From the NCBI RefSeq assembly GCF_013003915.1, contig NZ_JABAIV010000002.1, positions 744,001 to 808,000 of the forward strand: a stretch of DNA of 64,000 bases, given 5' to 3'. This document shows positions 8,777-17,739 of this stretch, one piece after another. The notes under the pieces are model-generated. The model did not search any database, had not been told where the DNA came from, and saw only the letters and a list, made by a program, of their open reading frames with translations. The DNA is from Telluria aromaticivorans (GTDB taxonomy: Bacteria > Pseudomonadota > Gammaproteobacteria > Burkholderiales > Burkholderiaceae_D). Positions within the stretch are counted from its first letter, which is position 1. Each line of letters begins with the position of its first letter. The position numbers were made by a program, and so were the translations under genes.

Positions 8777-9366
8777 CTTGTTTCGTATTCTCTCGTCGTA
8801 TCTTGCAGTGCGCCTGCCAGGCCCAGTACCGCAGGCAGGAATACCTCGGTGACCAGCAGCAGGCCTTGACGGCGGCGGTAGACGCAGCGCCGTGCATAAT
8901 AAAGTGTGTCGGACTCCCCACCGAGGGCGTCGCGCACGCGCCCCATCAGGGGATGGCCGGCGCGAATGCGCGCATATTCCAGCTGGCCACGGCGCACCAG
9001 CGGGTCGTAAAAGAGCGTGGTGCCGAGCGAGCGTTCGCCCAGCGCCGAAAACAGCGGCCAGTCGGCCGCCGTGCAATTCATGGGCACCACCGTGTGGCCG
9101 AACACCACCGGCTTGCCGTCGCATTCGAGCAGCACTTCGCGCTCCCATACCCGCCCCGGACGCGCCAGGCCGATCGCCCCCGCCTCGTCGGCCAGGCAGG
9201 TGGCGGAGCGCTGGTGCAGCCGGCGCACGCGGAAGGAGGAGCTAGCGGCCACCAGGCGCGCGGTCAGCGAGCCTTCGGTGGTGAGCCAGCTGCGCATCGC
9301 CTCCGGGGCCCGCACGGCGCCGGCATGCCCGCGCCAGGCCGCCTGTCGCAGCGACGCTCCCTTCAC
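8773..9366 (-). CDS. ubiC: Chorismate lyase
   Basis: UbiC splits chorismate into 4-hydroxybenzoate and pyruvate, the first committed step of ubiquinone synthesis in the cytoplasm. The 197-residue protein shows the family pattern: WLTTEGSLTARL, then WEREVLLECDGKPVVFGHTV carrying the ligand-binding Arg, then SLGTTLF, and C-terminal LLVTEVFLPA with the product-contacting Glu. It is somewhat longer than E. coli UbiC (165), mainly at both ends. The ATG overlaps the yqiA stop and the TGA overlaps the RNase start, so the gene is translationally coupled on both sides. No ubiA follows it, unlike in E. coli. Confidence 0.9.
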   Translation of the reverse strand: MKGASLRQAAWRGHAGAVRAPEAMRSWLTTEGSLTARLVAASSSFRVRRLHQRSATCLADEAGAIGLARPGRVWEREVLLECDGKPVVFGHTVVPMNCTAADWPLFSALGERSLGTTLFYDPLVRRGQLEYARIRAGHPLMGRVRDALGGESDTLYYARRCVYRRRQGLLLVTEVFLPAVLGLAGALQDTTREYETR

Positions 9367-9947
9367 TGCGCCATATCCAATGGCGCCGAGCAGAAGGCGA
9401 GCACTTCCTCCACATACTGCGGGAATTCGGAAATCGCGTGGTCGCTGCCCCGGATCACGTGCTGGCGCGCGCCGGGATAGTGGGCGACCATGTCGCGGTA
9501 GTCGAGCACTTCGTCGCCGGTCGCAGCGACCAGGAAATAGCGTTCCGGCCGGGTGATTTCCCCGACGCGCAGGTCGGCCAGCTCGCCGATGTATTCGGGG
9601 CGGAATTCGAACGGCTCGTTCGAATGCCAGGCGGTGGTGATGCCGACGTGGTGCTCCAGGTTCCGGGTCGGGTCCACGGACGGGTTGAGCAGCACGGCGC
9701 GCACGCCCAGGCGCTCGGCCAGCCAGGTGGCGTAGAAGCCGCCCAGCGAGGACCCGATGATCGACAAATTGTCGGGCGCATGGCGTTCGGCCAGCAGCAA
9801 GCTGAGGGCCATCGCTTCCTTCGGCGAAGCCGGCAGCTGCGGGCAGATCAGCTCATGCGCGCGGCCGGCGTCTTCCAGCGCCTTTTGCACTACCCGCGCC
9901 TTGAACGACTTGGGCGACGAGCGGAACCCGTGCAAATAAAGAATCAT
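9363..9947 (-). CDS. yqiA: YqiA-type esterase
   Basis: This is a small alpha/beta hydrolase of 194 residues in the YqiA (UPF0227) family. It starts MILYLHGFRSSP, which carries the oxyanion-hole HGF. The nucleophile is Ser67 in GSSLGGFYA, followed by LNPSVDP and a C-terminal RGSDHAISEF with the catalytic His. Members hydrolyse short acyl esters in vitro; the physiological substrate is unknown. The start at 9947 overlaps the mpl stop (ATGA), so the gene belongs to the mpl-yqiA-ubiC-RNase run. Confidence 0.9.
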   Translation of the reverse strand: MILYLHGFRSSPKSFKARVVQKALEDAGRAHELICPQLPASPKEAMALSLLLAERHAPDNLSIIGSSLGGFYATWLAERLGVRAVLLNPSVDPTRNLEHHVGITTAWHSNEPFEFRPEYIGELADLRVGEITRPERYFLVAATGDEVLDYRDMVAHYPGARQHVIRGSDHAISEFPQYVEEVLAFCSAPLDMAQ

Positions 9948-11329
9948 GGAGCCAGCGCGTCCAGCAGTTTCTGGTGTACGCCGCCGAAGCCGCCGTTGCT
10001 CATGACCAGGATGTGGTCGCCCGGCTGGGCCGCCTGCACGATGGCCTGCACCATGTAGTCGATCTGGTCGAAGCTGTGCGCGATGGCGCCCAGCGGTTTC
10101 AGTGCGTCGGCCAGCGACCAGCCGAGCGCCTGCTGGCTGCCGAAACCGAAGACCAGGTCGGCGTCCTTCAGGCTGCCCGGCAGCGCATCCTTCATGGCGC
10201 CCAGCTTCATGGTGTTCGAGCGCGGCTCCAGCACGGCCAGGATGCGCCCCGTCGTGCCCAGCTTCTGGCGCAGGCCGCCGACGGTGGTGGCGATCGCGGT
10301 CGGGTGGTGGGCGAAGTCGTCGTACACGGTGATGTCGTTGACGGTGCCGCGCACTTCCATGCGGCGCTTGACGTTCTGGAAGCGCGACAGCGCATCGATG
10401 GCCTGCGAGGTCGGCACGCCCACGTGGCGCGCGGCGGCGATCGCGGCCAGCGCGTTCGAGCGGTTATGATGGCCGGTCAGGCCCCAGTGCACGGTGCCCT
10501 GCATGTCGCCTGGTCCGTCACCACGGTTGAACAGCACATCGAAGCTGCCGCCGCCCGGATGCTCGACCAGGCTCCAGTTCGCGCCTTCGCTCGATCCGAA
10601 CAGTTCCTTCTCGCTCCAGCAGCCGCGCTTGATCACACGGGTGAGCGAGGCTTCGTCGCCGTTCACCACCAGGCGGCCCACGCCCGGCACGGTGCGCACC
10701 AGGTGGTGGAACTGGGTCTCGATGGCGCCGATGTCCGGGAAGATGTCGGCGTGGTCGTATTCCAGGTTGTTCAGCACCGCGGTCTTGGCGTGGTAGTGCA
10801 CGAACTTGCTGCGCTTGTCGAAGAAGGCGGTGTCGTATTCGTCGGCTTCGATCACGAAGAAGTCGGACGGCTTGTCGCCGTGCAGGCGCGCCGAAATCCC
10901 GAAGTTCATCGGCACGCCGCCGATCAGGAAGCCGGGCGCATAGCCCGCGTCTTCCAGGATCCAGGCCAGCATCGAGGTGGTCGTGGTCTTGCCGTGGGTC
11001 CCGGCCACGGCCAGCACCCATTTGTCGCGCAGGATGTGCTCGCCGATCCACTGCGGGCCCGATACATATTTCAGGCCGCGGTTCAGGATTTCCTCGATCA
11101 GCGGATTCCCACGCGTCATGACGTTGCCGATCACGTACAGGTCCGGGTTCAGCGACACCTGCTCCGGGCCATAGCCCTGGATCAGCTCGATTCCCTGGGC
11201 TTCCAGCTGGGTGCTCATCGGGGGATAGACGTTGGCGTCGCAGCCGGTAACGCGATGGCCGGCTTCCTTGGCCAGGACTGCCAGGCCTCCCATGAAGGTG
11301 CCGCAAATGCCGAGTATATGAATGTGCAT
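9944..11329 (-). CDS. mpl: UDP-MurNAc:tripeptide ligase (Mpl)
   Basis: Mpl recycles cell wall by joining L-Ala-D-Glu-mDap tripeptide to UDP-MurNAc. This 461-residue Mur ligase has an N-terminal Rossmann segment (MHIHILGICGTFMGGLA), the ATP loop AGTHGKTTTTSM at about 109-120, the central FVIEADEYDTAFFD metal/substrate segment, and the C-terminal VYDDFAHHPTAI and LEPRSNTMKLG motifs. The start at the IHILGICG motif is standard for the family. It heads a minus-strand run that continues through yqiA, ubiC and the RNase with 4-bp overlaps. The divergent gene at 11421 starts 91 bp away. Confidence 0.96.
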   Translation of the reverse strand: MHIHILGICGTFMGGLAVLAKEAGHRVTGCDANVYPPMSTQLEAQGIELIQGYGPEQVSLNPDLYVIGNVMTRGNPLIEEILNRGLKYVSGPQWIGEHILRDKWVLAVAGTHGKTTTTSMLAWILEDAGYAPGFLIGGVPMNFGISARLHGDKPSDFFVIEADEYDTAFFDKRSKFVHYHAKTAVLNNLEYDHADIFPDIGAIETQFHHLVRTVPGVGRLVVNGDEASLTRVIKRGCWSEKELFGSSEGANWSLVEHPGGGSFDVLFNRGDGPGDMQGTVHWGLTGHHNRSNALAAIAAARHVGVPTSQAIDALSRFQNVKRRMEVRGTVNDITVYDDFAHHPTAIATTVGGLRQKLGTTGRILAVLEPRSNTMKLGAMKDALPGSLKDADLVFGFGSQQALGWSLADALKPLGAIAHSFDQIDYMVQAIVQAAQPGDHILVMSNGGFGGVHQKLLDALAP

Positions 11330-11420
11330 GATCGTGGGAGAAATAGCAGGGTGAAAAATCGAATACGCGATTCTACCCGACCCGCTGCCATTTTCCGTTC
11401 AAGAGTATGATTCGGTCATC

Positions 11421-12050
11421 ATGCCGACACCGAACACAGACGTACTCCAGTTGCGTGCCCAGATCGCTGTAAACGCGGCGCGCATGATCGCCCAGGATGG
11501 CGCCGACTATGCCACCGCCCGCCGCAAGGCCGCCCGCCAGCTGCTCGGGGTGGACCAGCCGGCGCCCAACCTGATGCCCGACAATAGCCAGATAGAAGAC
11601 GAAGTCCGCAAATACCTGTCCCTGTTCGGCGTGGCCGGCCAACCCGAGCGCCTGGCCGCCTTGCGCGATACCGCGCTGCAGGTGATGGACGCCCTTGGCG
11701 AATTCCATCCCTACCTGACAGGCGCGGTCCTTAACGGCACCGCCGGCGCACACGATGACATCCACCTGCAACTGTTCGCCGACAGCGCCAAGGAAGTCGA
11801 GATTTTTCTCCTCAACCGCAACGTCAATATAGAGATCTCGGAAACGCCCCATTTCCGCGGCGGCCGGCACGACCCGGTTGAAACTGTCAGCTTCTTGTGG
11901 CATAAGGAAACTATTCACGCCGAGTTATACGATTACCATGACTTGCGCGGCGCACTCAAGCCACGCGCCGACGGCCGCCCGCAGCGCATCGACGCGAACG
12001 GGCTGCGCGCGCTGATGGCGAACGATGAAGCAATGGAAAAGGACGAATGA
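11421..12050 (+). CDS. Conserved hypothetical, nucleotidyltransferase-like
   Basis: This 209-residue cytoplasmic protein has no certain family. The N-terminal half is helical (RAQIAVNAARMIAQDG). Residues about 100-135 (TGAVLNGTAGAHDDIHLQLF, then AKEVEIFLL) resemble the G-S/T...D-x-D segment of nucleotidyltransferase folds, with DDIHL at the metal-binding position. A second region contains HFRGGRHDPVETVSF. The similarity is my reading of the motif and is not proof of activity. The stop overlaps the start of the TlpA-like gene by 4 bp, so the two are co-translated. It is divergent from mpl. Confidence 0.7.
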   Translation: MPTPNTDVLQLRAQIAVNAARMIAQDGADYATARRKAARQLLGVDQPAPNLMPDNSQIEDEVRKYLSLFGVAGQPERLAALRDTALQVMDALGEFHPYLTGAVLNGTAGAHDDIHLQLFADSAKEVEIFLLNRNVNIEISETPHFRGGRHDPVETVSFLWHKETIHAELYDYHDLRGALKPRADGRPQRIDANGLRALMANDEAMEKDE

Positions 12051-12607
12051 ACAAGAAACATGTGGCCGCGTACGCGGCCGTTGCCGCCATGTTCGGCATC
12101 ATGGGCGCACTGGTCGCGATCAACAAGAAAGACCCTGCCCCGATCACCACTGCCATTGCCCCGACCGGCGGCAAGCCGCACACGGCCGTGGACACCCTGT
12201 TCGGGCAGTCGCTCAACGATTTGGCCGGTGCGCCGCAGCCCTTGGCCAAATGGCGCGGCAAGCCGCTGGTGGTGAATTTCTGGGCGACCTGGTGCGGGCC
12301 CTGCGTACAGGAGATGCCGGAGCTGTCCGAACTGGCCGGCCATGACGGCGGCAAGAATTTCAACGTCATCGGCATCGGCATCGATTCGCCTTCGAACATG
12401 AGCGAATTCGCCACCAAGCTGAAGATTGCCTACCCGCTTTATGTGGGCGGCATGGGCGGGACCGAACTGTCGCGCGCGTTTGGCAACAACAATGGCGGCT
12501 TGCCGTATACCGTGCTGATCGGGGCGGATGGGCAGGTGAAGAAGACGTATCTGGGGAAATTGAAGTTTGATGAATTGAGGGCGGATCTGGCCAAGTTGAA
12601 TGGTTGA
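12047..12607 (+). CDS. TlpA/ResA-like thiol-disulfide protein
   Basis: This is a membrane-anchored periplasmic thioredoxin-fold protein of 186 residues. An uncleaved N-terminal helix (about 6-25) precedes a thioredoxin domain with NFWATWCGPC; the redox pair is Cys83/Cys86. Further family motifs are IGIGID and LPYTVLIGADGQV, which holds the cis-Pro. Such proteins reduce disulfides of apocytochromes or other periplasmic targets. It overlaps the upstream nucleotidyltransferase-like gene by 4 bp. No cytochrome maturation genes adjoin, so the target is unknown. Confidence 0.9.
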   Translation: MNKKHVAAYAAVAAMFGIMGALVAINKKDPAPITTAIAPTGGKPHTAVDTLFGQSLNDLAGAPQPLAKWRGKPLVVNFWATWCGPCVQEMPELSELAGHDGGKNFNVIGIGIDSPSNMSEFATKLKIAYPLYVGGMGGTELSRAFGNNNGGLPYTVLIGADGQVKKTYLGKLKFDELRADLAKLNG

Positions 12608-12610
12608 CCC

Positions 12611-12743
12611 GTAGGGTGGGCGGCTATGCCGCCCGCGCGTTCAACCACCAATGGAATAATCGCGCAGGCAGCATCTGTCAAGTTTGAACGCGCGGGCGTT
12701 TGTAATTCCGGGCATTGCCCGAAATTACAAACGCCCACCCTAC
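12611..12743. repeat. REPIN-like element 4, long right hairpin
   Basis: The left end is GTAGGGTGGGCGGC-TAT-GCCGCCCGCGCGTTCAAC. The right end is TTGAACGCGCGGGCG followed by an extended hairpin in which GTTTGTAATT pairs with AATTACAAAC around a GGGCATTGCCC core, and then CCCACCCTAC. It lies between the TlpA-like gene and aroQ. Confidence 0.85.
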
Positions 12744-12880
12744 AAAGTCGGGGCTCAGCGAACGATCGTTCTATTCGAAATTCCGGCGAATATGCTCTTA
12801 TCCCCCGACAATTTTACCGCTTGCCAATAGCCGAGCTTGGCGGCACAATGCCTTCCTTTCGGGCGTTCAGACACTTCAAT

Positions 12881-13318
12881 ATGGCGAAAAAGCTACTGCT
12901 GCTTAACGGCCCCAACCTCAATTTATTGGGGACCCGGGAGCCTGCGGTGTACGGCGCGACGACGCTGGCCGACATCGAACAAGCGGCAATGGCCCAGGCG
13001 GCAGCGGCAGGTGCAAGCCTGTCCTGCTTCCAGAGTAACCATGAAGGAGCCCTGATCGACCGACTCCATGCCGCGCGCGGCGAAGGCGTGGACGCGATCG
13101 TCATCAATCCTGGCGGCCTGACCCATACCAGTGTGGCATTGCGCGATGCGCTTTCCGCGGTGGCCATTCCGTTCGTGGAAGTGCACATCTCGAATGTGCA
13201 TGCGCGCGAGCCGTTCCGGCATCACTCCTACCTCTCTGCAGTCGCGCAAGGCGTGATTTGCGGACTGGGGCCGGACGGATACCGGTTTGCCATCGACTTT
13301 GCGCTTAAATCGCGTTAA
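12881..13318 (+). CDS. aroQ: 3-Dehydroquinate dehydratase, type II
   Basis: This enzyme dehydrates 3-dehydroquinate to 3-dehydroshikimate in the shikimate pathway. It is a 145-residue flavodoxin-like protein, the standard length, that assembles as a dodecamer in known members. Motifs seen are [16 protein letters not shown] at the N terminus, catalytic Tyr24 in [29 protein letters not shown] and [19 protein letters not shown] chose the ATG at 12881 because it places the conserved [12 protein letters not shown] at the N terminus; upstream in-frame starts add non-conserved residues, although no strong ribosome binding site precedes 12881. It is followed by accB. Confidence 0.96.
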   Translation: MAKKLLLLNGPNLNLLGTREPAVYGATTLADIEQAAMAQAAAAGASLSCFQSNHEGALIDRLHAARGEGVDAIVINPGGLTHTSVALRDALSAVAIPFVEVHISNVHAREPFRHHSYLSAVAQGVICGLGPDGYRFAIDFALKSR

Positions 13319-13410
13319 TCTACGTCAACTTCATGTATCAGCGGCTGCGCGGCTAATTACTTGCCGCGCTACCAGCTCTCTTAAAAACGAATAATTCCAA
13401 GGGGTTTCAC

Positions 13411-13875
13411 ATGGATCTCAGAAAACTCAAGACCTTGATCGACCTGGTCGCCGAATCCGACATCGCTGAACTCGAAGTGACCGAAGGCGAAAGCAAGGTC
13501 CGCATCGTCAAGTCGTCCGCCATCCCGCAAAACCAGATGATGATGATGCCGCAGCAGGGCGTGCAGCACTACGCTGCCCCGGCCCAGCATGCACCGGCAC
13601 CAGCCGCTGCACCGGCTCCGGCCGTCGCCGCCGAGCCAACCGGCCACGTCGTCAAGTCGCCGATGGTCGGCACCTTTTACCGTTCGTCGGCGCCGGGCGC
13701 CGCTGCTTTCGTCGAAGTCGGCCAGAACGTCAAGGAAGGCGACACCCTGTGCATCATCGAAGCGATGAAGCTCCTGAATGAAATCGACGCCGATGCTACT
13801 GGCGTTGTCACCAAGATCCTCGTGGAAAACGGCCAACCGGTCGAATTTGGCCAGCCGCTGTTCATCATCGGCTAA
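13411..13875 (+). CDS. accB: Biotin carboxyl carrier protein of acetyl-CoA carboxylase
   Basis: AccB carries the biotin that is carboxylated by AccC and then donates CO2 to acetyl-CoA in the first step of fatty acid synthesis. The 154-residue protein has an N-terminal dimerisation part, an Ala/Pro-rich linker (about 57-75) and a C-terminal biotinyl domain. Lys120 in [11 protein letters not shown] is the biotinylation site. The thumb segment [13 protein letters not shown] is present. An AAGGGG ribosome site precedes the ATG. accC starts 120 bp downstream. Confidence 0.97.
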   Translation: MDLRKLKTLIDLVAESDIAELEVTEGESKVRIVKSSAIPQNQMMMMPQQGVQHYAAPAQHAPAPAAAPAPAVAAEPTGHVVKSPMVGTFYRSSAPGAAAFVEVGQNVKEGDTLCIIEAMKLLNEIDADATGVVTKILVENGQPVEFGQPLFIIG

Positions 13876-13995
13876 GCAGGTCCCGGCCCGGCGGCGTCCT
13901 GCCGCCAGCTCATCCATGTCGTGTCCGGCGCGCTAGCCCGCTTGTATAGCTTGTAAGCTTGCTGCGCCGGTCTTCACAGAAACATCGAACCTACC

Positions 13996-15396
13996 ATGTT
14001 TGAAAAAATCCTCATCGCCAACCGTGGTGAAATCGCGCTGCGTATCCAGCGCGCCTGCCGCGAACTGGGCATCAAGACGGTTGTCGTGCACTCCGAAGCG
14101 GACAAGGACGCCAAGTACGTGAAGCTGGCCGACGAATCCGTCTGCATCGGCCCGGCCCAGTCGGCACTCAGCTACCTGAACATGCCGGCGATTATCAGCG
14201 CCGCCGAAGTGACGGACGCCGAGGCGATCCACCCGGGCTATGGCTTCCTGTCCGAGAACCCCGACTTTGCCGAGCGCGTCGAGAAATCGGGCTTCGTCTT
14301 CATCGGCCCGCGTTCCGAGTCGATCCGCCTGATGGGCGACAAGGTCTCGGCCAAGCAGGCCATGATCAGGGCCGGCGTGCCCTGCGTGCCAGGCTCGGAA
14401 GGCGCCCTGAGCGACGACCCGAAAGAGATCATCCAGACTGCGCGCAAGGTCGGCTACCCGGTCATCATCAAGGCGGCAGGCGGCGGCGGTGGCCGCGGCA
14501 TGCGCGTGGTGCATACCGAAGCGGCCCTGCTGGGCGCGGTGCAGATGACCAAGACCGAAGCCGGCAGCGCCTTCGGCAATCCGGAAGTCTATATGGAGAA
14601 GTTCCTGGAAAATCCACGCCACGTGGAAATCCAGATCCTCGCCGACGAACACAAGAACGCCGTCTGGCTGGGTGAGCGCGACTGCTCGATGCAGCGCCGC
14701 CACCAGAAGGTCATCGAAGAAGCGCCGGCGCCGGGCATCCCGCGCAAACTCATCGAAAAGATCGGCGACCGCTGCGCCGAAGCCTGCCGCAAGATCGGCT
14801 ACCGCGGCGCGGGCACCTTCGAATTCCTGTACGAGAACGGCGAGTTCTATTTCATCGAGATGAACACCCGCGTCCAGGTCGAGCATCCGGTCACCGAGAT
14901 GATCACCGGGATCGACATCGTCCAGGAACAGATCCGCATCGCCTTTGGCGAAAAGCTGCGCTTCAAGCAGCGCGACATCATGTTGTCGGGCCACGCGATC
15001 GAATGCCGCATCAATGCCGAAGACCCGTTCAAGTTCACGCCTTCGCCTGGCCGCATCACCGGCTGGCACCCGCCGGGCGGCCCTGGCATCCGTGTCGATT
15101 CGCACTCGTATGCCGGATACTATGTTCCACCTCATTACGACTCGATGATCGGCAAGGTAATTTCCTACGGTGCGACGCGCGATCAGGCCATTCGCCGCAT
15201 GCAAATCGCGCTCTCGGAAATGGTGGTTGAAGGTATTCTCACCAATATCCCGCTGCACCGCGAGCTGATGGTGGATGCGCGCTTCATCGAAGGCGGCACC
15301 AACATCCACTACCTGGAGCACAAGCTGGCCTCGAAGCCAGACCTGCCGAAGGAAGGCGGTATCGGCGCCAAATCGGAAGTCAAGGTAGACGCATGA
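13996..15396 (+). CDS. accC: Biotin carboxylase of acetyl-CoA carboxylase
   Basis: AccC carboxylates the biotin of AccB using ATP and bicarbonate. It is 466 residues long. Visible features are the N-terminal [17 protein letters not shown], the glycine-rich ATP lid [31 protein letters not shown], and the [13 protein letters not shown] active-site segment with the catalytic Glu and Arg. A C-terminal tail of about 15 residues past the usual end ([13 protein letters not shown]) is unremarkable. The stop overlaps the prmA start by 4 bp, giving an accB-accC-prmA operon. Confidence 0.98.
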   Translation: MFEKILIANRGEIALRIQRACRELGIKTVVVHSEADKDAKYVKLADESVCIGPAQSALSYLNMPAIISAAEVTDAEAIHPGYGFLSENPDFAERVEKSGFVFIGPRSESIRLMGDKVSAKQAMIRAGVPCVPGSEGALSDDPKEIIQTARKVGYPVIIKAAGGGGGRGMRVVHTEAALLGAVQMTKTEAGSAFGNPEVYMEKFLENPRHVEIQILADEHKNAVWLGERDCSMQRRHQKVIEEAPAPGIPRKLIEKIGDRCAEACRKIGYRGAGTFEFLYENGEFYFIEMNTRVQVEHPVTEMITGIDIVQEQIRIAFGEKLRFKQRDIMLSGHAIECRINAEDPFKFTPSPGRITGWHPPGGPGIRVDSHSYAGYYVPPHYDSMIGKVISYGATRDQAIRRMQIALSEMVVEGILTNIPLHRELMVDARFIEGGTNIHYLEHKLASKPDLPKEGGIGAKSEVKVDA

Positions 15397-16349
15397 GCTG
15401 GACGGAAGTAGTTATCGAGGTCGCACGCGACCATGCAGAGGCCCTGTCGGACGCCCTGATGGAAGCGGGCGCCCTGTCGGTGTCGGTCGAAGATGCCGAC
15501 GAAGGCACGGATGCCGAACGCCCGCTGTTCGGCGAGCCGGGCATGGAACCGAAAGAAGCGGCCTGGGACCACTCGCGCGTGGTCGCCCTCACCGACGTCG
15601 ATGCCGACCAGTTCGCGATCGTCCAGGAAGCCGCCAACGCCATCAGGCTGCCGGTCGTCCCCTCGTTTACCACCCGCGCGGTGGCGGATGCCGACTGGGT
15701 GCGCCTGACGCAGTCGCAGTTCGAGCCGATCCACATCGGCACCAATATCTGGGTCGTGCCGAGCTGGCACGAAGCCCCGGACCCGAATGGCCTGATCCTC
15801 GAGCTCGACCCGGGCCTGGCCTTCGGTACCGGCAGCCACCCGACCACCCGCCTGTGCATGGAATGGCTGGAAGCCCACCCTGCCCCGGGCAAGTCGGTGC
15901 TGGACTACGGCTGCGGCTCGGGCATCCTGGCGATGGTTGCCAAGAAACTGGGCGCTGAAGACGTCGCCGGTGTCGACATCGACCCGCAGGCGATCGAATC
16001 GGCCCGCGCCAACGCCGAACGCAACAACTGCGTCATCGACTTCTACGTGCCGAACGACCTGGCCGTGGCCGCGAATACGCGCCACGCCAGGGGCCAGTTC
16101 GACACCGTCGTCGCCAACATCCTGTCGAGCCCATTGAAGCTGATGGCGCCGATGCTGGCCGGCCGCGTCGCTCCCGGCGGCTCGCTGGTGCTGTCGGGCG
16201 TGCTGGCGCGCCAGGCCGACGAAGTGGCCGCCGCCTACGCGCCTTTCATCAAGCTGGGTGTCTGGGCCGAGCAGGACGGCTGGGTTGCCCTTCACGGCAC
16301 GCTCGGCCAGGAGAACGCACCGCCGCCGCGCCAAGCTGCCGCCGGCTGA
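15393..16349 (+). CDS. prmA: Ribosomal protein L11 methyltransferase
   Basis: PrmA trimethylates ribosomal protein L11. The 318-residue protein has an N-terminal L11-recognition domain ([10 protein letters not shown] to about residue 100) and a SAM-binding domain. The SAM loop is [13 protein letters not shown] (169-181), preceded by [18 protein letters not shown] (138-155) and followed by NILSSPL, a variant of the NILAxPL substrate motif. ATGA overlap with accC couples the two. Its position after accC is typical of betaproteobacteria. Confidence 0.96.
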   Translation: MSWTEVVIEVARDHAEALSDALMEAGALSVSVEDADEGTDAERPLFGEPGMEPKEAAWDHSRVVALTDVDADQFAIVQEAANAIRLPVVPSFTTRAVADADWVRLTQSQFEPIHIGTNIWVVPSWHEAPDPNGLILELDPGLAFGTGSHPTTRLCMEWLEAHPAPGKSVLDYGCGSGILAMVAKKLGAEDVAGVDIDPQAIESARANAERNNCVIDFYVPNDLAVAANTRHARGQFDTVVANILSSPLKLMAPMLAGRVAPGGSLVLSGVLARQADEVAAAYAPFIKLGVWAEQDGWVALHGTLGQENAPPPRQAAAG

Positions 16350-16352
16350 CGC

Positions 16353-17720
16353 ATGGCGCTCGCCACCCAATGCCCCCACTGCGGCACCATGTTCCGCGTC
16401 GCCGCGGACCAGCTCAAGCTGCGTGGGGGCATCGTCCGTTGCGGCGCCTGCACCCAGGTATTTGACGGCAGTGCCGCGCTTAGCGACCTGGCCGCGGCGC
16501 CTGCCGCACCTCCTTCAGTACGACCTCCCGCAGCGCCTGCGCCGCTGCCCGCCGCACCTGCCCCTGTTCCTGTTCCTGTCCCTGTTCCTGCCGCCGCTGC
16601 CGTCGAGGAAGCGGCCGAGGAGCCGATCTATACCCTCGAATTCGACCATACCTTCTCGCCCTTCGGCATCCTGCCGCAGGTGAGCAGCGAGGCCGATGCG
16701 GCCGAAGCCGAAGCCGAAGCCGAAGCGCAGCAGGGAACGCTGCCCGAGCCGCAGCCCGATGCGGCGCCGGAACCGCAGCCAGAACCTGTGCCGGAACCGC
16801 AGCCGGAAGCGGTACCAGAGCCCCAGCCGGAACCTGTTCCCGAACCTGCTCGCGACGTGCCGGCTGCGCCGATGCTCGAGCTGTCGGTGGACGAAGAACT
16901 GGTCGCCGCGCCGGCGCCGTATGATGGCCAGGCCTTCGCAGAGGTGGCGGAGTCCGCGCCTGCCGCCGAACCTCCCAGGGCGGCTGCAAAAGCCGCTGCC
17001 AGGGCGTCGAACATGTCCGTGCCCTCACTGCTGCTGCGCGAATCCGGCCCGTCCACGGTCACCATGCAGGCGGCGCCGATCGCGCCGCCGGTCGCGCCCC
17101 GCACGCCCCGCACCCGCGCGCTTGACGCGCGCGCCGCGCGCCGTTCCAAGCTCACGCCCACCAAGATCGAAGCGCCCAAGCTGCGCGTACCGGAGTCCGA
17201 TGAACCGGAATTCGTGCGCCGCGGCCGCCAGCGCGAACGTTCCAGCAAGGCGGTGCGCATCGCCATGGCCCTGGGCAGCCTGCTGCTGCTGCTCGGGCTG
17301 GGCGCGCAGGCGGTCTACTCCTTCCGCGACACGCTGGCCGCCCGCTACCCGGGCATGAAGCCGGCGCTGGAGTCGGTATGTGGCCTGCTCGGCTGCCGCG
17401 TCGCGCTGCCGGCGCAGATCGACCAGATGGCGGTCGAGACCGGCGAACTGACCACCCTGGGCGGCACCGCCTATTCGTTCACCACGCTGCTGCGCAACCA
17501 GGGCGATTCAGTGCAGGCATGGCCGAGCATTGAGCTGACCCTGTCCGATGCGGACGACAAGCCGCTGGTTCGCAGGGTGTTCGGCCCGCGCGACTACCTG
17601 CCGGCAGGGCCCCTGCTGGCCGCCGGCTTCGCCGCGCGCGCCGAACAGCCCATCAAGCTGAACTTCCGCGTGGAAGAACCGGCGCCGTCCGGTTACCATA
17701 TCGCCGTCTTCTATCCCTAA
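16353..17720 (+). CDS. Zinc-ribbon and DUF3426 membrane protein
   Basis: This 455-residue protein of unknown function has an MJ0042-type zinc ribbon at the N terminus (Cys7, Cys10, Cys30, Cys33). A low-complexity Pro/Ala/Glu-rich linker with PEPQPE-like repeats covers about 45-170, and a single membrane helix lies near 300-325 (IAMALGSLLLLLGLGAQAVY). The C-terminal DUF3426 domain should face the periplasm (LRNQGDSVQAWPSIELTL, FGPRDYLP). The ribbon would be cytoplasmic. It starts 3 bp after prmA, so it is co-transcribed. The linker repeats may vary in length between strains. Confidence 0.9.
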   Translation: MALATQCPHCGTMFRVAADQLKLRGGIVRCGACTQVFDGSAALSDLAAAPAAPPSVRPPAAPAPLPAAPAPVPVPVPVPAAAAVEEAAEEPIYTLEFDHTFSPFGILPQVSSEADAAEAEAEAEAQQGTLPEPQPDAAPEPQPEPVPEPQPEAVPEPQPEPVPEPARDVPAAPMLELSVDEELVAAPAPYDGQAFAEVAESAPAAEPPRAAAKAAARASNMSVPSLLLRESGPSTVTMQAAPIAPPVAPRTPRTRALDARAARRSKLTPTKIEAPKLRVPESDEPEFVRRGRQRERSSKAVRIAMALGSLLLLLGLGAQAVYSFRDTLAARYPGMKPALESVCGLLGCRVALPAQIDQMAVETGELTTLGGTAYSFTTLLRNQGDSVQAWPSIELTLSDADDKPLVRRVFGPRDYLPAGPLLAAGFAARAEQPIKLNFRVEEPAPSGYHIAVFYP

Positions 17721-17739
17721 TATCCCTGAAGGTTCATCC

